Assembly (NCBI RefSeq): GCF_010727325.1
Contig: NZ_AP022566.1
Coordinates: 240,164-304,163 of the forward strand
Reading direction: 5' to 3'
DNA length: 64,000 bases
DNA from: Mycolicibacterium alvei
GTDB taxonomy: Bacteria; Actinomycetota; Actinomycetes; Mycobacteriales; Mycobacteriaceae
The translations under genes and the position numbers were made by a program. Shown here piece by piece: positions 7,643 to 16,628 of this stretch (position 1 is the stretch's first letter; each line of letters opens with the position of its first letter). A model generated the notes under the pieces. It saw nothing but the letters and a program-made list of their open reading frames with translations. It had not been told where the DNA came from and ran no database searches.

Positions 7643-8292
7643 TCGATGTTGGGGCGTACGAATCCACGGTGCTCAAACCCGCCGTGTTCCTGATAGCTGC
7701 ACTGGCGGCGGCGGACTATGCCGATTACGTATGCCGAATCGCCTGCTCAACTCCCGGGCCCCGCATGCCTGTCAACAAGTGGCTGGAAGCGTTCCGAAAG
7801 CGGATCGGTACGACCAGCGTAGTAATCAAAGATGCCGCAGCCGGCTCTACACGCTCCGACGACGAACGGGCTGCAGATCACGCCCTGTACGTGCAGGAAA
7901 GTGACCGCCAGTTCGAGTTGATGCTGGTCTGCGGCTCGATTGGTCTAGCTGCGTGGAGCCAGCTGTTTGTCTCGTCGGAGAACACGCCGGCAAACCGCTT
8001 GTCCGGCCTCACGCTGGGGCTGTTGTTCGCTGGTTCGGCGTGCCTACTTGCTGCACCGTTGATCTGGCGTCGTAAGGGTGCATATCTGACCGCGGTGGGG
8101 AGAGGCGCGGCTCTACGCCTCGGATTCTCACTCATCGTGGTATCCCTGGCGGCCGTGGTCATCGATCTCCACATACAGTTCTTTGCGGGGATCGCGGTGC
8201 TCGTGGCGTACGGAATTGTCGCTCGTGAGATCTACAAGACCGCCACCGATATCGGCATGCAGCGCACCGCGGTTCGCAAGCTGCCGCCTTGA
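7630..8292 (+). CDS. Predicted integral membrane protein, 220 aa
   Basis: ATG 7630 overlaps the preceding gene by 13 bp. About residues 95-200 contain three to four hydrophobic segments (LMLVCGSIGLAAWSQLFV, LSGLTLGLLFAGSACLLAA, LGFSLIVVSLAAVVIDLHI, FFAGIAVLVAYGIV), so the second half is membrane-embedded and the first ~85 residues are probably cytoplasmic. I see no catalytic motif. A longer frame upstream in the same phase is a shadow of the 153-aa gene. The arrangement (soluble gene plus membrane gene) resembles small effector modules, but no family is recognised. Confidence 0.6.
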   Translation: MPTVIDVGAYESTVLKPAVFLIAALAAADYADYVCRIACSTPGPRMPVNKWLEAFRKRIGTTSVVIKDAAAGSTRSDDERAADHALYVQESDRQFELMLVCGSIGLAAWSQLFVSSENTPANRLSGLTLGLLFAGSACLLAAPLIWRRKGAYLTAVGRGAALRLGFSLIVVSLAAVVIDLHIQFFAGIAVLVAYGIVAREIYKTATDIGMQRTAVRKLPP

Positions 8293-8411
8293 GGCCCCTT
8301 CATCGTTACTGGTTTGAACAGTCCGTGATGATTTTTTGAGGCGTCTGCAGCGTTTCAAGCTTTGGCTGTCGTTGCGGGCGGCAGTCGCTCTTATTCGACC
8401 GCACAGAAGCC

Positions 8412-8936
8412 TCACACGCCGCCAGCGGATTCATCCGTGGATCGACGTTCCTCCTGCCCCCACTTGGCGCACCATCGGTCAATTACGGCCTGGGCCTGCT
8501 CGGCGGTGATCTCTTCGTGATCGTCGTCGTTGTGTCCCAGGAAGTACCGGCGTAGGTACTCCGTGGGATGCCACTGCATGTTCCGTCCAAACGCCTCGTC
8601 GATCGGCATTGGGCTGGTGTGAATGCGCCGGACGATTCCCGCTGGATCGTCGCGAGTGCTGCCTGCCGCTAATACTGCGTAGTAGGTGGTCTCTGGCTCG
8701 ATCAGGCCAAGTTCGGCGTGGTCGATGAAGACGACAGACTCGGGGTGACCAGCTGGATGTACCCGCAGTGTCAATGTCGGATTGGGTGTGTCATCAAGGA
8801 TCACGACGTAGTCCGTGCCTGCCCGTAGCAGATTCACCGGGACCCCTGCGTCATTTGTCGGCAGCTCGGTCAGTAGTACAGCCATACGGCCCGTTAGGCC
8901 AGTCTGGTCGTAGCGAATCGGTGCCGGGTTGGGCAT
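8412..8936 (-). CDS. Unrecognised protein, 174 aa
   Basis: ATG 8936 (MPNPAPIRYDQTGLTGRM). A beta-rich N-terminal half with alternating hydrophobic residues is followed by an acidic helical C-terminus (EEITAEQAQAVIDRWCAKWG). No signal peptide, membrane segment or known motif. It lies downstream of the lsr2-like gene on the same strand, 56 bp away, so the two could share a transcript. Function unknown. Confidence 0.6.
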   Translation of the reverse strand: MPNPAPIRYDQTGLTGRMAVLLTELPTNDAGVPVNLLRAGTDYVVILDDTPNPTLTLRVHPAGHPESVVFIDHAELGLIEPETTYYAVLAAGSTRDDPAGIVRRIHTSPMPIDEAFGRNMQWHPTEYLRRYFLGHNDDDHEEITAEQAQAVIDRWCAKWGQEERRSTDESAGGV

Positions 8937-8992
8937 TCAGAAAGCCTCTGTTCGTACAAGCCTGTGAAAAACGGAGTCTAGCCAGGTAGTCG

Positions 8993-9373
8993 CTACGGGT
9001 TCGGGGTGCTCGCGTCAGAATCGTCACCGTGACGATGAGCCGATATGTGCGCGTTGTAGGCGTAGGCCACTGCGGCCGGTAGCCGACCGACGGGGGAGAC
9101 GTGATAGCCGTTGGCTTTCGCCCACGTGCGTGCGGCGGCGGGGTCGCTCACTGCGGGGACGGTGGAGCTGTAGGGCCCGCGTTTCCAGGGGCCTTTGACG
9201 CGGCGGGCGCACTTGATCCATTTGGCCAAATCGTGGCGCAGCCTTTCGGCGTTGGCGTCGCAGAGATCGATTGTGTACTCGATGCCGTCGAGGACGATCT
9301 CGTGGGATTTGACTACGCCGGGGGAGGCGGGGTCGCAGTCGTCGACGAGTGTTACCGACGTCTTCTTGGCCAC
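8993..9373 (-). CDS. lsr2: Lsr2-like nucleoid-associated xenogeneic silencer
   Basis: 126 residues against about 112 for chromosomal Lsr2. The N-terminus (MAKKTSVTLVDDCDPASPG, then IEYTIDLCDANAERLRHDLAKWI) matches the Lsr2 dimerisation domain; the C-terminus (ARTWAKANGYHVSPVGRLPAAVAYAYNAH) matches its DNA-binding domain. Lsr2 is the actinobacterial H-NS equivalent and coats AT-rich foreign DNA. Here the AT-hook-like RGR core reads VGR, losing one minor-groove Arg, so affinity or specificity may differ. It sits 34 bp downstream of eccCb and may be the last gene of the transfer block. It probably keeps plasmid genes quiet in the host. Confidence 0.85.
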   Translation of the reverse strand: MAKKTSVTLVDDCDPASPGVVKSHEIVLDGIEYTIDLCDANAERLRHDLAKWIKCARRVKGPWKRGPYSSTVPAVSDPAAARTWAKANGYHVSPVGRLPAAVAYAYNAHISAHRHGDDSDASTPNP

Positions 9374-9406
9374 GGCCCAGCCTTCCTCATAGCTGTCACC
9401 GGTACG

Positions 9407-11305
9407 TCATTCCGCCGGCGGATCGAAACCGGCCTGTATTAGCTCCAGGCCGTCCGCTGTGCGGTAGAGCCCTTGGCCCTTGGGCCGCTTCATCACCGAG
9501 AATTCGCGGCCGCTCGGGAAGTCCACCTTGTCGCCGGAGAGCAGGATGGTGGAGGATCCCATGCCGTACGCCGAGCTGATGAGCCCGCGCGACAGGAGTC
9601 CGTTGGCGAACTTCATGTGGCAGCCGGCGATGAGGTGGAAGCCGACGTCGGTCGCCGAGCTGATGTAGGGCAGCAGTTCGGACATCGCGCTATTGGTGTG
9701 CGAATGCGCCTGGGTCATTGCGTGGAAGTCGTCGATGACCAGGACGACGTCATAGCCCTCCCACCACGAACGTTCTTTGAGTTGCTCGGCGGTCAATGAG
9801 GCCGGCGGGCGCCGGGTGTTGAGAAGTCCGGCCAGCAGGTTGCTGGGGTCGACCTGCATCGGATCATTGGCATCGAGGGGCCCTGACCGCACTTTGGAGC
9901 GCTCGACATCGTTGGGATTGCGCAGATACATGTTGGGCACCATGTAGGACTCCGGGATCAGCTCCAGAAGTTTGCCGCGGTAGTCCACGACGATGAACGC
10001 GACCTGCTTTTCGCTGTTGCGTTGCAGAATCCCGCGGACCACGGCGCGCAGCGCCGAGGTCTTACCGGAACGGGAGTCGCCGAAGACCAGCAGGTGAGGA
10101 TAGTTGGCCAGGTCTGCGACCGCTGGCTGCATCGTCTGCTCAAGTAGACCGACCGGGATGGTCCAGCGGTCCTTGTAGCTGTCCTGTGGGGTGGCCAGCG
10201 GCTTCATCCGCAGCAGGTCGGCCACCGGAACTCGATCTGGGAGTGTCCGGACGGGTGGTGCGGACTGGTGCCCTTGCCACTGTTGGGTGATCACCTCGCG
10301 GGTCTGGGCGTACGTCTCGGCGATCCCGGCCATCGTGCTCGCACCATCGAGGCGGGGTGCAGCGATCATGATGTGCAGGTATTCGGTGGACATGCACCGG
10401 CCGGCACGTTTCGGCACCGATTTGAGTGCTTTGCGATTGTCATTGAGGACGGTGTCGTCGGGGCTGGCGGGGTGAAACTCCACCTTGAGTCCGAGCAGGT
10501 CTCGCACACGGGAGCGCAGATCAGACCATCGGGTCGTGGTGATCACCACATGGATCCCGAAACCGGGACCAGTAGTGGCCAGCGTGATGATCTGCTCGAC
10601 GAGCTTTTCGTTGTCCGGATTGCCGTAAAAGGTGCTCCAACCATCGATCACGAGCACCGCATCGCCGAATGGGTCCTGTGAGACAGGGTGGTTGGGGTCA
10701 TTGCGCATTTGGCGGTAGTGCGCCATGCCGGCGATGCGGTGCTGAGTGAAGTACGCGCGGCGCCGGTCGAGAAGGGTGATGAGTTCGGCGATGGTGCGTC
10801 GAACCTTGGCTTCCTCGAGTTCGGTGGCTACACCGCCGACGTGTGGCAGATCCTCGAGTTGCACGAGTTGGTTGCTGGAGTAGTCCAGGCAGTAGAACTG
10901 CAGGTCACGGGGGGAGTGTGTGCATGCTCCCGAGAGGATCATCGTTTGGACGAATGTGCTTTTCCCGAGGAGTGTCGCTCCACCGATCGCGGCGTTGGAG
11001 GTCGTTCCGTCGAGGGTGATGGTCCAGACCGTCTGACTGTGCCTGCGCGGGTTGTCGATGATGCCCATCGGGATGCGCATGTGCGCCGGATGATTGAGCG
11101 CGCGGTCCTGGCTGAGAAGGCGGTCCAGCGCCATTGGGGCGACCAGGGGCGGCAGCCACATCTTGTAGGCACGTGGGCCGTCCCACTTGCCCTCAGTGAG
11201 CTGCATCATGACGCGGTCACGGACGCTGAGCGCGGCTGGCGGTGTGGCCAGCGGCGCGGGCCGTGGCCGGGGAGCGGGGGAGGGTGCGGGGTGGGACATG
11301 GGCAA
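9407..11305 (-). CDS. eccCb: EccCb-like ESX ATPase (second half of EccC)
   Basis: 632 residues, close to ESX-1 EccCb1 (about 591). It contains two FtsK/SpoIIIE-type ATPase domains. P-loops are GATLLGKST around residue 108 and GDSRSGKTS around residue 407; Walker B-like stretches are AVLVIDGWSTF and VVLVIDDFHAM. In ESX systems EccCb joins EccCa and binds substrate signals at its C-terminal ATPase. It starts 22 bp after eccCa and no membrane segment is present, as expected. The Pro/Ala-rich first 25 residues are probably a disordered extension. Confidence 0.9.
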   Translation of the reverse strand: MPMSHPAPSPAPRPRPAPLATPPAALSVRDRVMMQLTEGKWDGPRAYKMWLPPLVAPMALDRLLSQDRALNHPAHMRIPMGIIDNPRRHSQTVWTITLDGTTSNAAIGGATLLGKSTFVQTMILSGACTHSPRDLQFYCLDYSSNQLVQLEDLPHVGGVATELEEAKVRRTIAELITLLDRRRAYFTQHRIAGMAHYRQMRNDPNHPVSQDPFGDAVLVIDGWSTFYGNPDNEKLVEQIITLATTGPGFGIHVVITTTRWSDLRSRVRDLLGLKVEFHPASPDDTVLNDNRKALKSVPKRAGRCMSTEYLHIMIAAPRLDGASTMAGIAETYAQTREVITQQWQGHQSAPPVRTLPDRVPVADLLRMKPLATPQDSYKDRWTIPVGLLEQTMQPAVADLANYPHLLVFGDSRSGKTSALRAVVRGILQRNSEKQVAFIVVDYRGKLLELIPESYMVPNMYLRNPNDVERSKVRSGPLDANDPMQVDPSNLLAGLLNTRRPPASLTAEQLKERSWWEGYDVVLVIDDFHAMTQAHSHTNSAMSELLPYISSATDVGFHLIAGCHMKFANGLLSRGLISSAYGMGSSTILLSGDKVDFPSGREFSVMKRPKGQGLYRTADGLELIQAGFDPPAE

Positions 11306-11326
11306 GGCTTCCTGTGGGTAGACGGG

Positions 11327-13564
11327 TTAGCCGCGGAACGCTGTGACGGGATGGACCCGGGGTGCGGCGGGGCCGCGCGGGGCCGGGTTGTCGGCGCGGG
11401 GATGGTCGGTGGCCTCGTAGGGCAGGTCGGTGCGGGCGCCGGCGAATTTCACGGGGTCTTCGCTGAGGTTGAACCGGATGTAGCCGACGCCGGGTTCGTT
11501 GTTGCTGATGTAGGCGGCTTCAGGGGTGTCGATGACTCGCTTGGATTCGTGGGTGCTGGCGGTGCGCATGGCGATTCGGTAGGTCAGGTTGGGCTCGATT
11601 TTTTGGAGGTTGACGTTCTCCAGGGCCTGGGTTGCCAGCAGCAGGTGGATTCTGAGACCGCGGCCCTTGGCCACAATCGTTTGGAAGAGGTTGTTGAACT
11701 CGGGGTGGATCTTGAGCATTTCGGCGAACTCGTCGAGCACGATGAACAGCGCTGGCATCGGAGTCAGGTCAACGCCGCTTTCACGGAGCCGTTCGTAGGT
11801 CTTGACGTCCGGCACCGCCTGGCGCAACGCCTCTGCAGTTTCTTTCAGAATCCGTTCTCGACGCTCGACCTCGCCGTAGACCACGTCCTCCATGCGCTCA
11901 ACGAGGTCGGATTCCGTTTCGAGGTTGGTGATGACGGCGGTGGTGTGCGGCTCGCGTTCCATTCCCTGGAATGCTGTGCCGCCCTTGAAGTCTGCGAGCA
12001 TCAGGTTGAGTTGGGCGGGGGAGTGGGTGGCGATCGCCGAGAGCAGCATGGTTTTGAGGAACTCAGATTTTCCTGAACCTGTGGTTCCGATCAGCATGCC
12101 GTGGGGTCCGTTTCCGGCGTCGGCACCTTCTTTGATGTCCAGGTAGCAGACCTCGCCGGTCTTCTGGTTGTGTCCAACGGGGAAGCGCAGCCTGTCCTGG
12201 TGGGAGTCGGGGATCGGTGTGAGCCAGCGATCGGGCGTGATTTCTTCGATGGTGTCGGCGCCGAGCATGGTGTGCCAGCGCGTGTCGCTGCGGGTGACCG
12301 TCCGGGTGGGGCCAACGACCTGGTTCACCTGCATCGTCCAGCCGGCCAGGCGGCGGGCGAAAACTCTGGCATCAGAGGAGGACAACTCGTCGGCAGTGCC
12401 GACGAGTTGCCAGCGGCGGGTAGCGCTGGTTCCGCCTGAGTTGGGTTCGCGGTTGTAGACCTCACCGTTGTCGTCGACCCGGATCTGGTAATTGGCTCTG
12501 GTTTGTCCCAAGGTGATGTAGGTGACGCCGGCGCGGCCTTCGCGGGGATAGGTCGTTTGGCCGGTCAGATTGAGGATGAGGTGGTACGGCCCTGCTGGCG
12601 TCGTGCCCGCAGCGTGAGGGGACCGTGCAGCGAGGTCGGCGATGTGCCGGTCGTCGTTGGGGAAGATCAGGCGACGGGGACCTGAGGGGCCCTGCAACGT
12701 CGGATGGTGGGTATGTGGCAGCCACTTGATCCAGGACCAGTCGGGGTCCTCCGGGTTGTCGGTAAGCACCCTTATCTGCAGGTCTTCGGGTGAATGGAAC
12801 GCTGCTAGGTGGCACACCATGGCCCGCAGCAGGCCGGTGGCGCGTGCTGGGTCCCCGCCGAGGCTGACTGTGGCATGGCTCTTGAGGTTGACGGCTTTGG
12901 GGCAGTCCTGGATCAGGCCGTGGGCGCGGATGAACTTGATCAACCACATGTGTGCGACCGGCTCCAGGTATGGCTGCGGCGCGGACGAGGGCCCGACCAA
13001 GGAGTCAACCGGAGTGTTGGCGCCGTCGGTGGACAGGCTGGTCGGCTGCAGAAGTTTGTCGTCGGCGGGAACGGTGCCGGTACCGATGCGTGCCGCACAG
13101 AACAGGTCGTGTTTGGGCTGGCGTGACCATTGGCGCGTCCCACCGACGAGTCCGACCAGATCGTCGGGATTCGGCGCGTGGTACGCCCAGTAGCTGACCT
13201 GTTGGTCTGCTGATTTGGCCACTCTGGGACGAAGATCGGTGAGGTAGCGCAGGAACACCTTGCGATCGGCGTTGAGCTCGGGCGCCGATTTTGACTGCGA
13301 GCCCATGTTGGACATCATCGAGACGCCCATCATGATGAACATCATCGGCATCATCAGCATGACCGGGCTGAACTGGCGCACGCCGGTGACGATCATCAGG
13401 CCGATCATGCCGACGATGGCGACGATCATCACCGCGGGCAGATACTTCTTCCACCCCTGGGCTTCAATCTCTTCGCCGAGTTCGGGTGGGCTGGCCGGGT
13501 TGATCTCGCCGGAGACAGAGGCCGGGCCTCGCTTGAATGTCGGGGTGAACTTTCGCGCGGTCAT
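11327..13564 (-). CDS. eccCa: EccCa-like ESX ATPase (membrane half of EccC)
   Basis: 745 residues (ESX-1 EccCa1 is about 747). ATG 13564 overlaps the eccB stop by 4 bp (ATGA), so an upstream in-frame extension is a shadow. Two transmembrane helices at about residues 37-85 (YLPAVMIVAIVGMIGLMIVTG; VMLMMPMMFIMMGVSMM) precede a FtsK/SpoIIIE ATPase domain with GTTGSGKSEF near residue 490, the ADFKGGTAF motif and Walker B FIVLDEFAEM. This is the motor of a type VII channel, working with EccB and EccCb. A split EccC is typical of ESX-1-like loci. Confidence 0.92.
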   Translation of the reverse strand: MTARKFTPTFKRGPASVSGEINPASPPELGEEIEAQGWKKYLPAVMIVAIVGMIGLMIVTGVRQFSPVMLMMPMMFIMMGVSMMSNMGSQSKSAPELNADRKVFLRYLTDLRPRVAKSADQQVSYWAYHAPNPDDLVGLVGGTRQWSRQPKHDLFCAARIGTGTVPADDKLLQPTSLSTDGANTPVDSLVGPSSAPQPYLEPVAHMWLIKFIRAHGLIQDCPKAVNLKSHATVSLGGDPARATGLLRAMVCHLAAFHSPEDLQIRVLTDNPEDPDWSWIKWLPHTHHPTLQGPSGPRRLIFPNDDRHIADLAARSPHAAGTTPAGPYHLILNLTGQTTYPREGRAGVTYITLGQTRANYQIRVDDNGEVYNREPNSGGTSATRRWQLVGTADELSSSDARVFARRLAGWTMQVNQVVGPTRTVTRSDTRWHTMLGADTIEEITPDRWLTPIPDSHQDRLRFPVGHNQKTGEVCYLDIKEGADAGNGPHGMLIGTTGSGKSEFLKTMLLSAIATHSPAQLNLMLADFKGGTAFQGMEREPHTTAVITNLETESDLVERMEDVVYGEVERRERILKETAEALRQAVPDVKTYERLRESGVDLTPMPALFIVLDEFAEMLKIHPEFNNLFQTIVAKGRGLRIHLLLATQALENVNLQKIEPNLTYRIAMRTASTHESKRVIDTPEAAYISNNEPGVGYIRFNLSEDPVKFAGARTDLPYEATDHPRADNPAPRGPAAPRVHPVTAFRG

Positions 13565-15075
13565 TTCGTTCCTGGCTGTCCGTTGGAGGGGATCGCTCTG
13601 GGCATCGGATCGGGGGGCAGCGTGTCGTGTTCGAGCAGGGCCGCCTGCTTGTTCAAGTCCGGACCGGATGCAAGCAGTCGAATTGCCTCCCATGGAGCTG
13701 GCTGCGGATTCGACAAGCCCAGGTGCGAGGCCGTGTCTTTTTCGGTGAGGCCGAATCGGACCCCGGCAGGGCTGATGTAGAACTGGCTTTCACCCTTGTT
13801 GGTGGGGCTGATGGTTTGGACGAACCGGCCCCCGGTCAGGTACACGGTGACTTCGCTGGTGATCTGCTCGATACCTGAGGACCGCTGATCGGCGGGAACC
13901 GGCACCTGCTTGCCGCTGAGAATCCGGATGCTTGGCGGCGTGGCGTCGGCTGACGATTTCGTCCACGCCCAGCACAGCACCGGTGCTGCAGAGCGGTCGA
14001 CGAGCGTGACCGGCGTCAGAGGCGACTTGTACTCGCGCTCGGGGATGGAGGCGATGCGGTCGGGCGTCACCGTCGGGGGGTTGACGAAGCCGTAGGCGTT
14101 GGTGTTGCGCAGCGCGGCGGCGGTGACCTGGTTGACCTTGGCCAGTCCGTCCGCCAGCACGAGGTAGGTCTGTCGATCGGCGTTGGTCGAGTCGGCGATG
14201 ACGGTACCGATCCGGATGCCAGGATCCAGGTCAAATCGGTTGGGTTCACCAGCGGACTGGATGAACGGCAACGCGAAGGCGTCGGCCGCGGGCAGCGAGT
14301 TGTAGAGCGCCTCCGACAGCGGGACGGTGGTGATCGCCGAGGGGGGCAGGCCGATGGCGGCGGTGATGGCTGTATTGGTCATGTCAATGGCATGGCGGCC
14401 GGAGGAATCGACCAGATACGTGGCATCGCGGTAGGTGACCAGTGCGGAGTTGTTGTCGCCCAGGGGATGGATGGCGTCCGACAGCGCCGGCTCGTTGGCA
14501 ATGACAGACACCGCGACGCTGGGGCGCGTCGTCTCAGGCTTGGAAACCGTGTCGCAGACGGTCCAGTTGCCGGTGCTGGTCTGCTCGACCGGGGTGCTCC
14601 ACGGGGCACCTGGAATGCCGGCAGTCTGCCCGCGGCGGAAGCGGTTGAGCTCGGCCGCCTTTACACGGCGGGGATTGTCGGCCTTGCCGACGATCAGACG
14701 GGCCGAGGTGAGGTTGTACACCGGCCGAAGCATGTTGGTGGTGTGTTCCAAAACGAACACCTCACTGGTGGCCGAATCGGTGAGCAGCTCATTGCCTTGA
14801 ACTGTGCCCTGCGGCTTGAGCCAGGCCATGATTCCCGCGCCGATGCAGATGACCAGAGACAGAGCGATTCCGCCGCCGAGCGCGCGGCTGTAGAAGCGGC
14901 CTGGGTCGTCCCACATCGCGGTGTTGCCGCGCACGATGGCGTGTTCAAGGCGACGAAGCAGGAAGCGCCAGCCCGAGACCTGCACCTTGGTGGTCAGTCT
15001 CATTGAGGGCGGGTGCTGCACGGACACCACGTTGGCGCCTCGGTCTGTGTCGGGGCTGGGGCTGGGGTGGGTCAT
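13561..15075 (-). CDS. eccB: EccB-like ESX core membrane protein
   Basis: 504 residues. The signature VQVSGWRFLLRRLEHAIVRGN at about residues 32-52, then DDPGRF and one transmembrane helix (IALSLVICIGAGIMAWL, about 70-90) followed by KPQG, is the hallmark of EccB. The rest is a periplasmic domain with scattered Cys residues. EccB contributes to the membrane complex and its periplasmic ring with EccC. The gene is followed by eccCa (4-bp overlap) and preceded by a YbaB-like gene (6-bp gap). EccD, EccE and mycosin, usually encoded nearby, are not seen in the window. Confidence 0.93.
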   Translation of the reverse strand: MTHPSPSPDTDRGANVVSVQHPPSMRLTTKVQVSGWRFLLRRLEHAIVRGNTAMWDDPGRFYSRALGGGIALSLVICIGAGIMAWLKPQGTVQGNELLTDSATSEVFVLEHTTNMLRPVYNLTSARLIVGKADNPRRVKAAELNRFRRGQTAGIPGAPWSTPVEQTSTGNWTVCDTVSKPETTRPSVAVSVIANEPALSDAIHPLGDNNSALVTYRDATYLVDSSGRHAIDMTNTAITAAIGLPPSAITTVPLSEALYNSLPAADAFALPFIQSAGEPNRFDLDPGIRIGTVIADSTNADRQTYLVLADGLAKVNQVTAAALRNTNAYGFVNPPTVTPDRIASIPEREYKSPLTPVTLVDRSAAPVLCWAWTKSSADATPPSIRILSGKQVPVPADQRSSGIEQITSEVTVYLTGGRFVQTISPTNKGESQFYISPAGVRFGLTEKDTASHLGLSNPQPAPWEAIRLLASGPDLNKQAALLEHDTLPPDPMPRAIPSNGQPGTK

Positions 15076-15081
15076 GAGCGG

Positions 15082-15462
15082 CTAGTGGGTGCGCGCCGGG
15101 TTCGAGGGATCGTCGTCGAGGCCGTAGTGCTGGGCGATCTGCTCTTCGACGTCGGCTTCGGTCGGGAATTGCTGCACCTTGAAGATGTAGCGCCGGCAGT
15201 CGTCCTCGTTGTCGCCATCGGCCACGGAGTTGCGGACCATGTCCTCGGCTTTGACCGCTCGGCTGCGTTCCCGAGAGAACTTGGCCGCCGCCAGAATGGC
15301 TTCACCCAGGTCATCCTCAGTCAGGCTCATCGCGGCAGGTTCCACCGCAATGTCGACCGCCACCCCTTGATACGTGGAGGTGACCGCGATGGTGCGGGCA
15401 GGGTTCTGGAACGTAAAGAGTCGGCCGCTATTGCCGGGCGAACTGCCTTCGAGGCTGGTCAT
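15082..15462 (-). CDS. YbaB/EbfC-like protein in the ESX cluster
   Basis: 126 residues from ATG 15462. The central segment (TIAVTSTYQGVAVDIAVEPA, then LGEAILAAAKFSRERSRA) follows the YbaB/EbfC layout: strands with a V-x-V-x-x-x-G turn, then a long helix. Small YbaB-like proteins occur in ESX loci (EspL-type), where they are thought to stabilise or chaperone substrates. A second protein of similar layout is encoded at 16181-16624. The acidic C-terminus is extra. The fold is inferred from pattern, not a motif match. Confidence 0.55.
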   Translation of the reverse strand: MTSLEGSSPGNSGRLFTFQNPARTIAVTSTYQGVAVDIAVEPAAMSLTEDDLGEAILAAAKFSRERSRAVKAEDMVRNSVADGDNEDDCRRYIFKVQQFPTEADVEEQIAQHYGLDDDPSNPARTH

Positions 15463-15471
15463 GTCCCGATC

Positions 15472-16194
15472 CTAACTGACCAGTTCGGCCCCTTGAGCAC
15501 CAATTTTCGCCGAATTGTCAAGGATGCTGTATCCGCCATTCTGATCACGGCAAATGCAGATTTTTCGGCTATTCCTCATGCGGGATAGCTCGACATGGAC
15601 AGCGCCCTTTGTGATGCGTTTTTCAGGGGTGATTCGCTGCAGGTGACCGACGAGTTCGTCCATGGTCAGGCCGTCATAGGTGGTGATGATCTGGGCGATC
15701 TGACGTTGTTTTGGCGGAAGACCAAAGAACGTTTTTTCGCGCACTCGTTCGAATATCTCTGGGGAGGTACTGAACAACTGCTTCATCGGGATTTTTCGGA
15801 CACCGACGACCAGCTGACCGTCGTGGGTATAACGGGCAACGTGGCGCGTCGTCCTGGCCCACTGCCGAGGCACCGAGGAGCAAAATTGATGGGCCTGCAA
15901 TTCCAGTGCCCGGCTGGTTGCCTCGGGCAATTTCGCATGGCTCACCGTGGACAAGTTCAGGATGACGAGCTGGTCGTCTTGGTGAATGCCCACTGCGACC
16001 CATGGAGTGGGGTTTACCCGCTTGGGGTTCCAACGTGCTGCCGCGGTGAGGTTCCAGTCCGGCAGAGCCCCGACGATCGTCAGCTGAGCCGACCGGGGAT
16101 CCAGCAGGGCGTAGTAGCCGTCCTGGAGTTCGGCCAGCGGACTGGGTGCCCCATCGGCAAGAAAGCGCTCGTAGGGTCCGTCACCAGCGGTCAT
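15472..16194 (-). CDS. Unrecognised ESX-cluster protein, winged-helix-like C-terminus
   Basis: 240 residues from ATG 16194, overlapping the previous gene's end by 14 bp. The N-terminal ~120 residues look like a mixed alpha/beta domain (YYALLDPRSAQLTIVGALPD, WVAVGIHQDDQLVILNL). The C-terminal part (LPPKQRQIAQIITTYDGLTM, then VELSRMRNSRKICICRDQNG) resembles a winged helix-turn-helix with a beta wing. It occupies the slot where EspG-type chaperones are often found, but I see no EspG signature. It may be a regulator or chaperone of the cluster. Confidence 0.6.
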   Translation of the reverse strand: MTAGDGPYERFLADGAPSPLAELQDGYYALLDPRSAQLTIVGALPDWNLTAAARWNPKRVNPTPWVAVGIHQDDQLVILNLSTVSHAKLPEATSRALELQAHQFCSSVPRQWARTTRHVARYTHDGQLVVGVRKIPMKQLFSTSPEIFERVREKTFFGLPPKQRQIAQIITTYDGLTMDELVGHLQRITPEKRITKGAVHVELSRMRNSRKICICRDQNGGYSILDNSAKIGAQGAELVS

Positions 16195-16624
16195 TGCTCG
16201 CTGCCGGCGTTGCCGTCGGGAGGGTCGGCAGCGCTACCGGTGCCGAGACCGCCGATGGTGGGGCGCCCTCATACCGGGCGACCATCTCCTCCACCTTTCT
16301 TTGGGCGATGTCGAGCTCGCGGGTGTGCTCGGCTTCGATGGCATCAGCAGACTCCTGAGCGAGAGCATTGGCATTGGCCAGAGCCTCAGCGAGCCGCTTG
16401 TTGAAGGCTGCCGCCCCGATTGTCCGCGTGCCCGGCGCAATCCAGACACCCGTCAACCACCGGAAGTGGTTGACGGTTACTGCGACAGTCTTGGTGCTGT
16501 CCGTGGCGGTGGTCGAGTTGGTGTTCTGCGCCTCGATCAACCGGTCGTACAGGGCCATCGCATGGTTGATCAGGTCCATCGTCTCCGTGACGCGGGGATG
16601 CTGCGGAAATTGCTGCTCGGTCAC
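16181..16624 (-). CDS. Second YbaB/EbfC-like ESX-cluster protein
   Basis: GTG 16624 is chosen because AAGGAGG lies 8-9 nt upstream (complement of 16633-16639) and the frame above it is a shadow of the neighbour. The product is 147 residues. The segment KTVAVTVNHFRWLTGVWIAP followed by a long Ala-rich helix (FNKRLAEALANANALAQESA) matches the YbaB/EbfC layout. It starts 4 bp after the EspB-like gene ends, so it may act as a chaperone or stability partner for that substrate. The Ala/Pro-rich C-terminus is probably disordered. Confidence 0.6.
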   Translation of the reverse strand: MTEQQFPQHPRVTETMDLINHAMALYDRLIEAQNTNSTTATDSTKTVAVTVNHFRWLTGVWIAPGTRTIGAAAFNKRLAEALANANALAQESADAIEAEHTRELDIAQRKVEEMVARYEGAPPSAVSAPVALPTLPTATPAASNDRW

Positions 16625-16628
16625 CGGG

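Noticed and set aside
10688..12076. Long plus-strand open frame across eccCa/eccCb.
   Set aside because: Antisense to two clearly identified ESX ATPase genes.
15472..16194. EspG chaperone.
   Set aside because: Position is right, but the sequence ends in a winged-helix-like part and lacks the EspG pattern.
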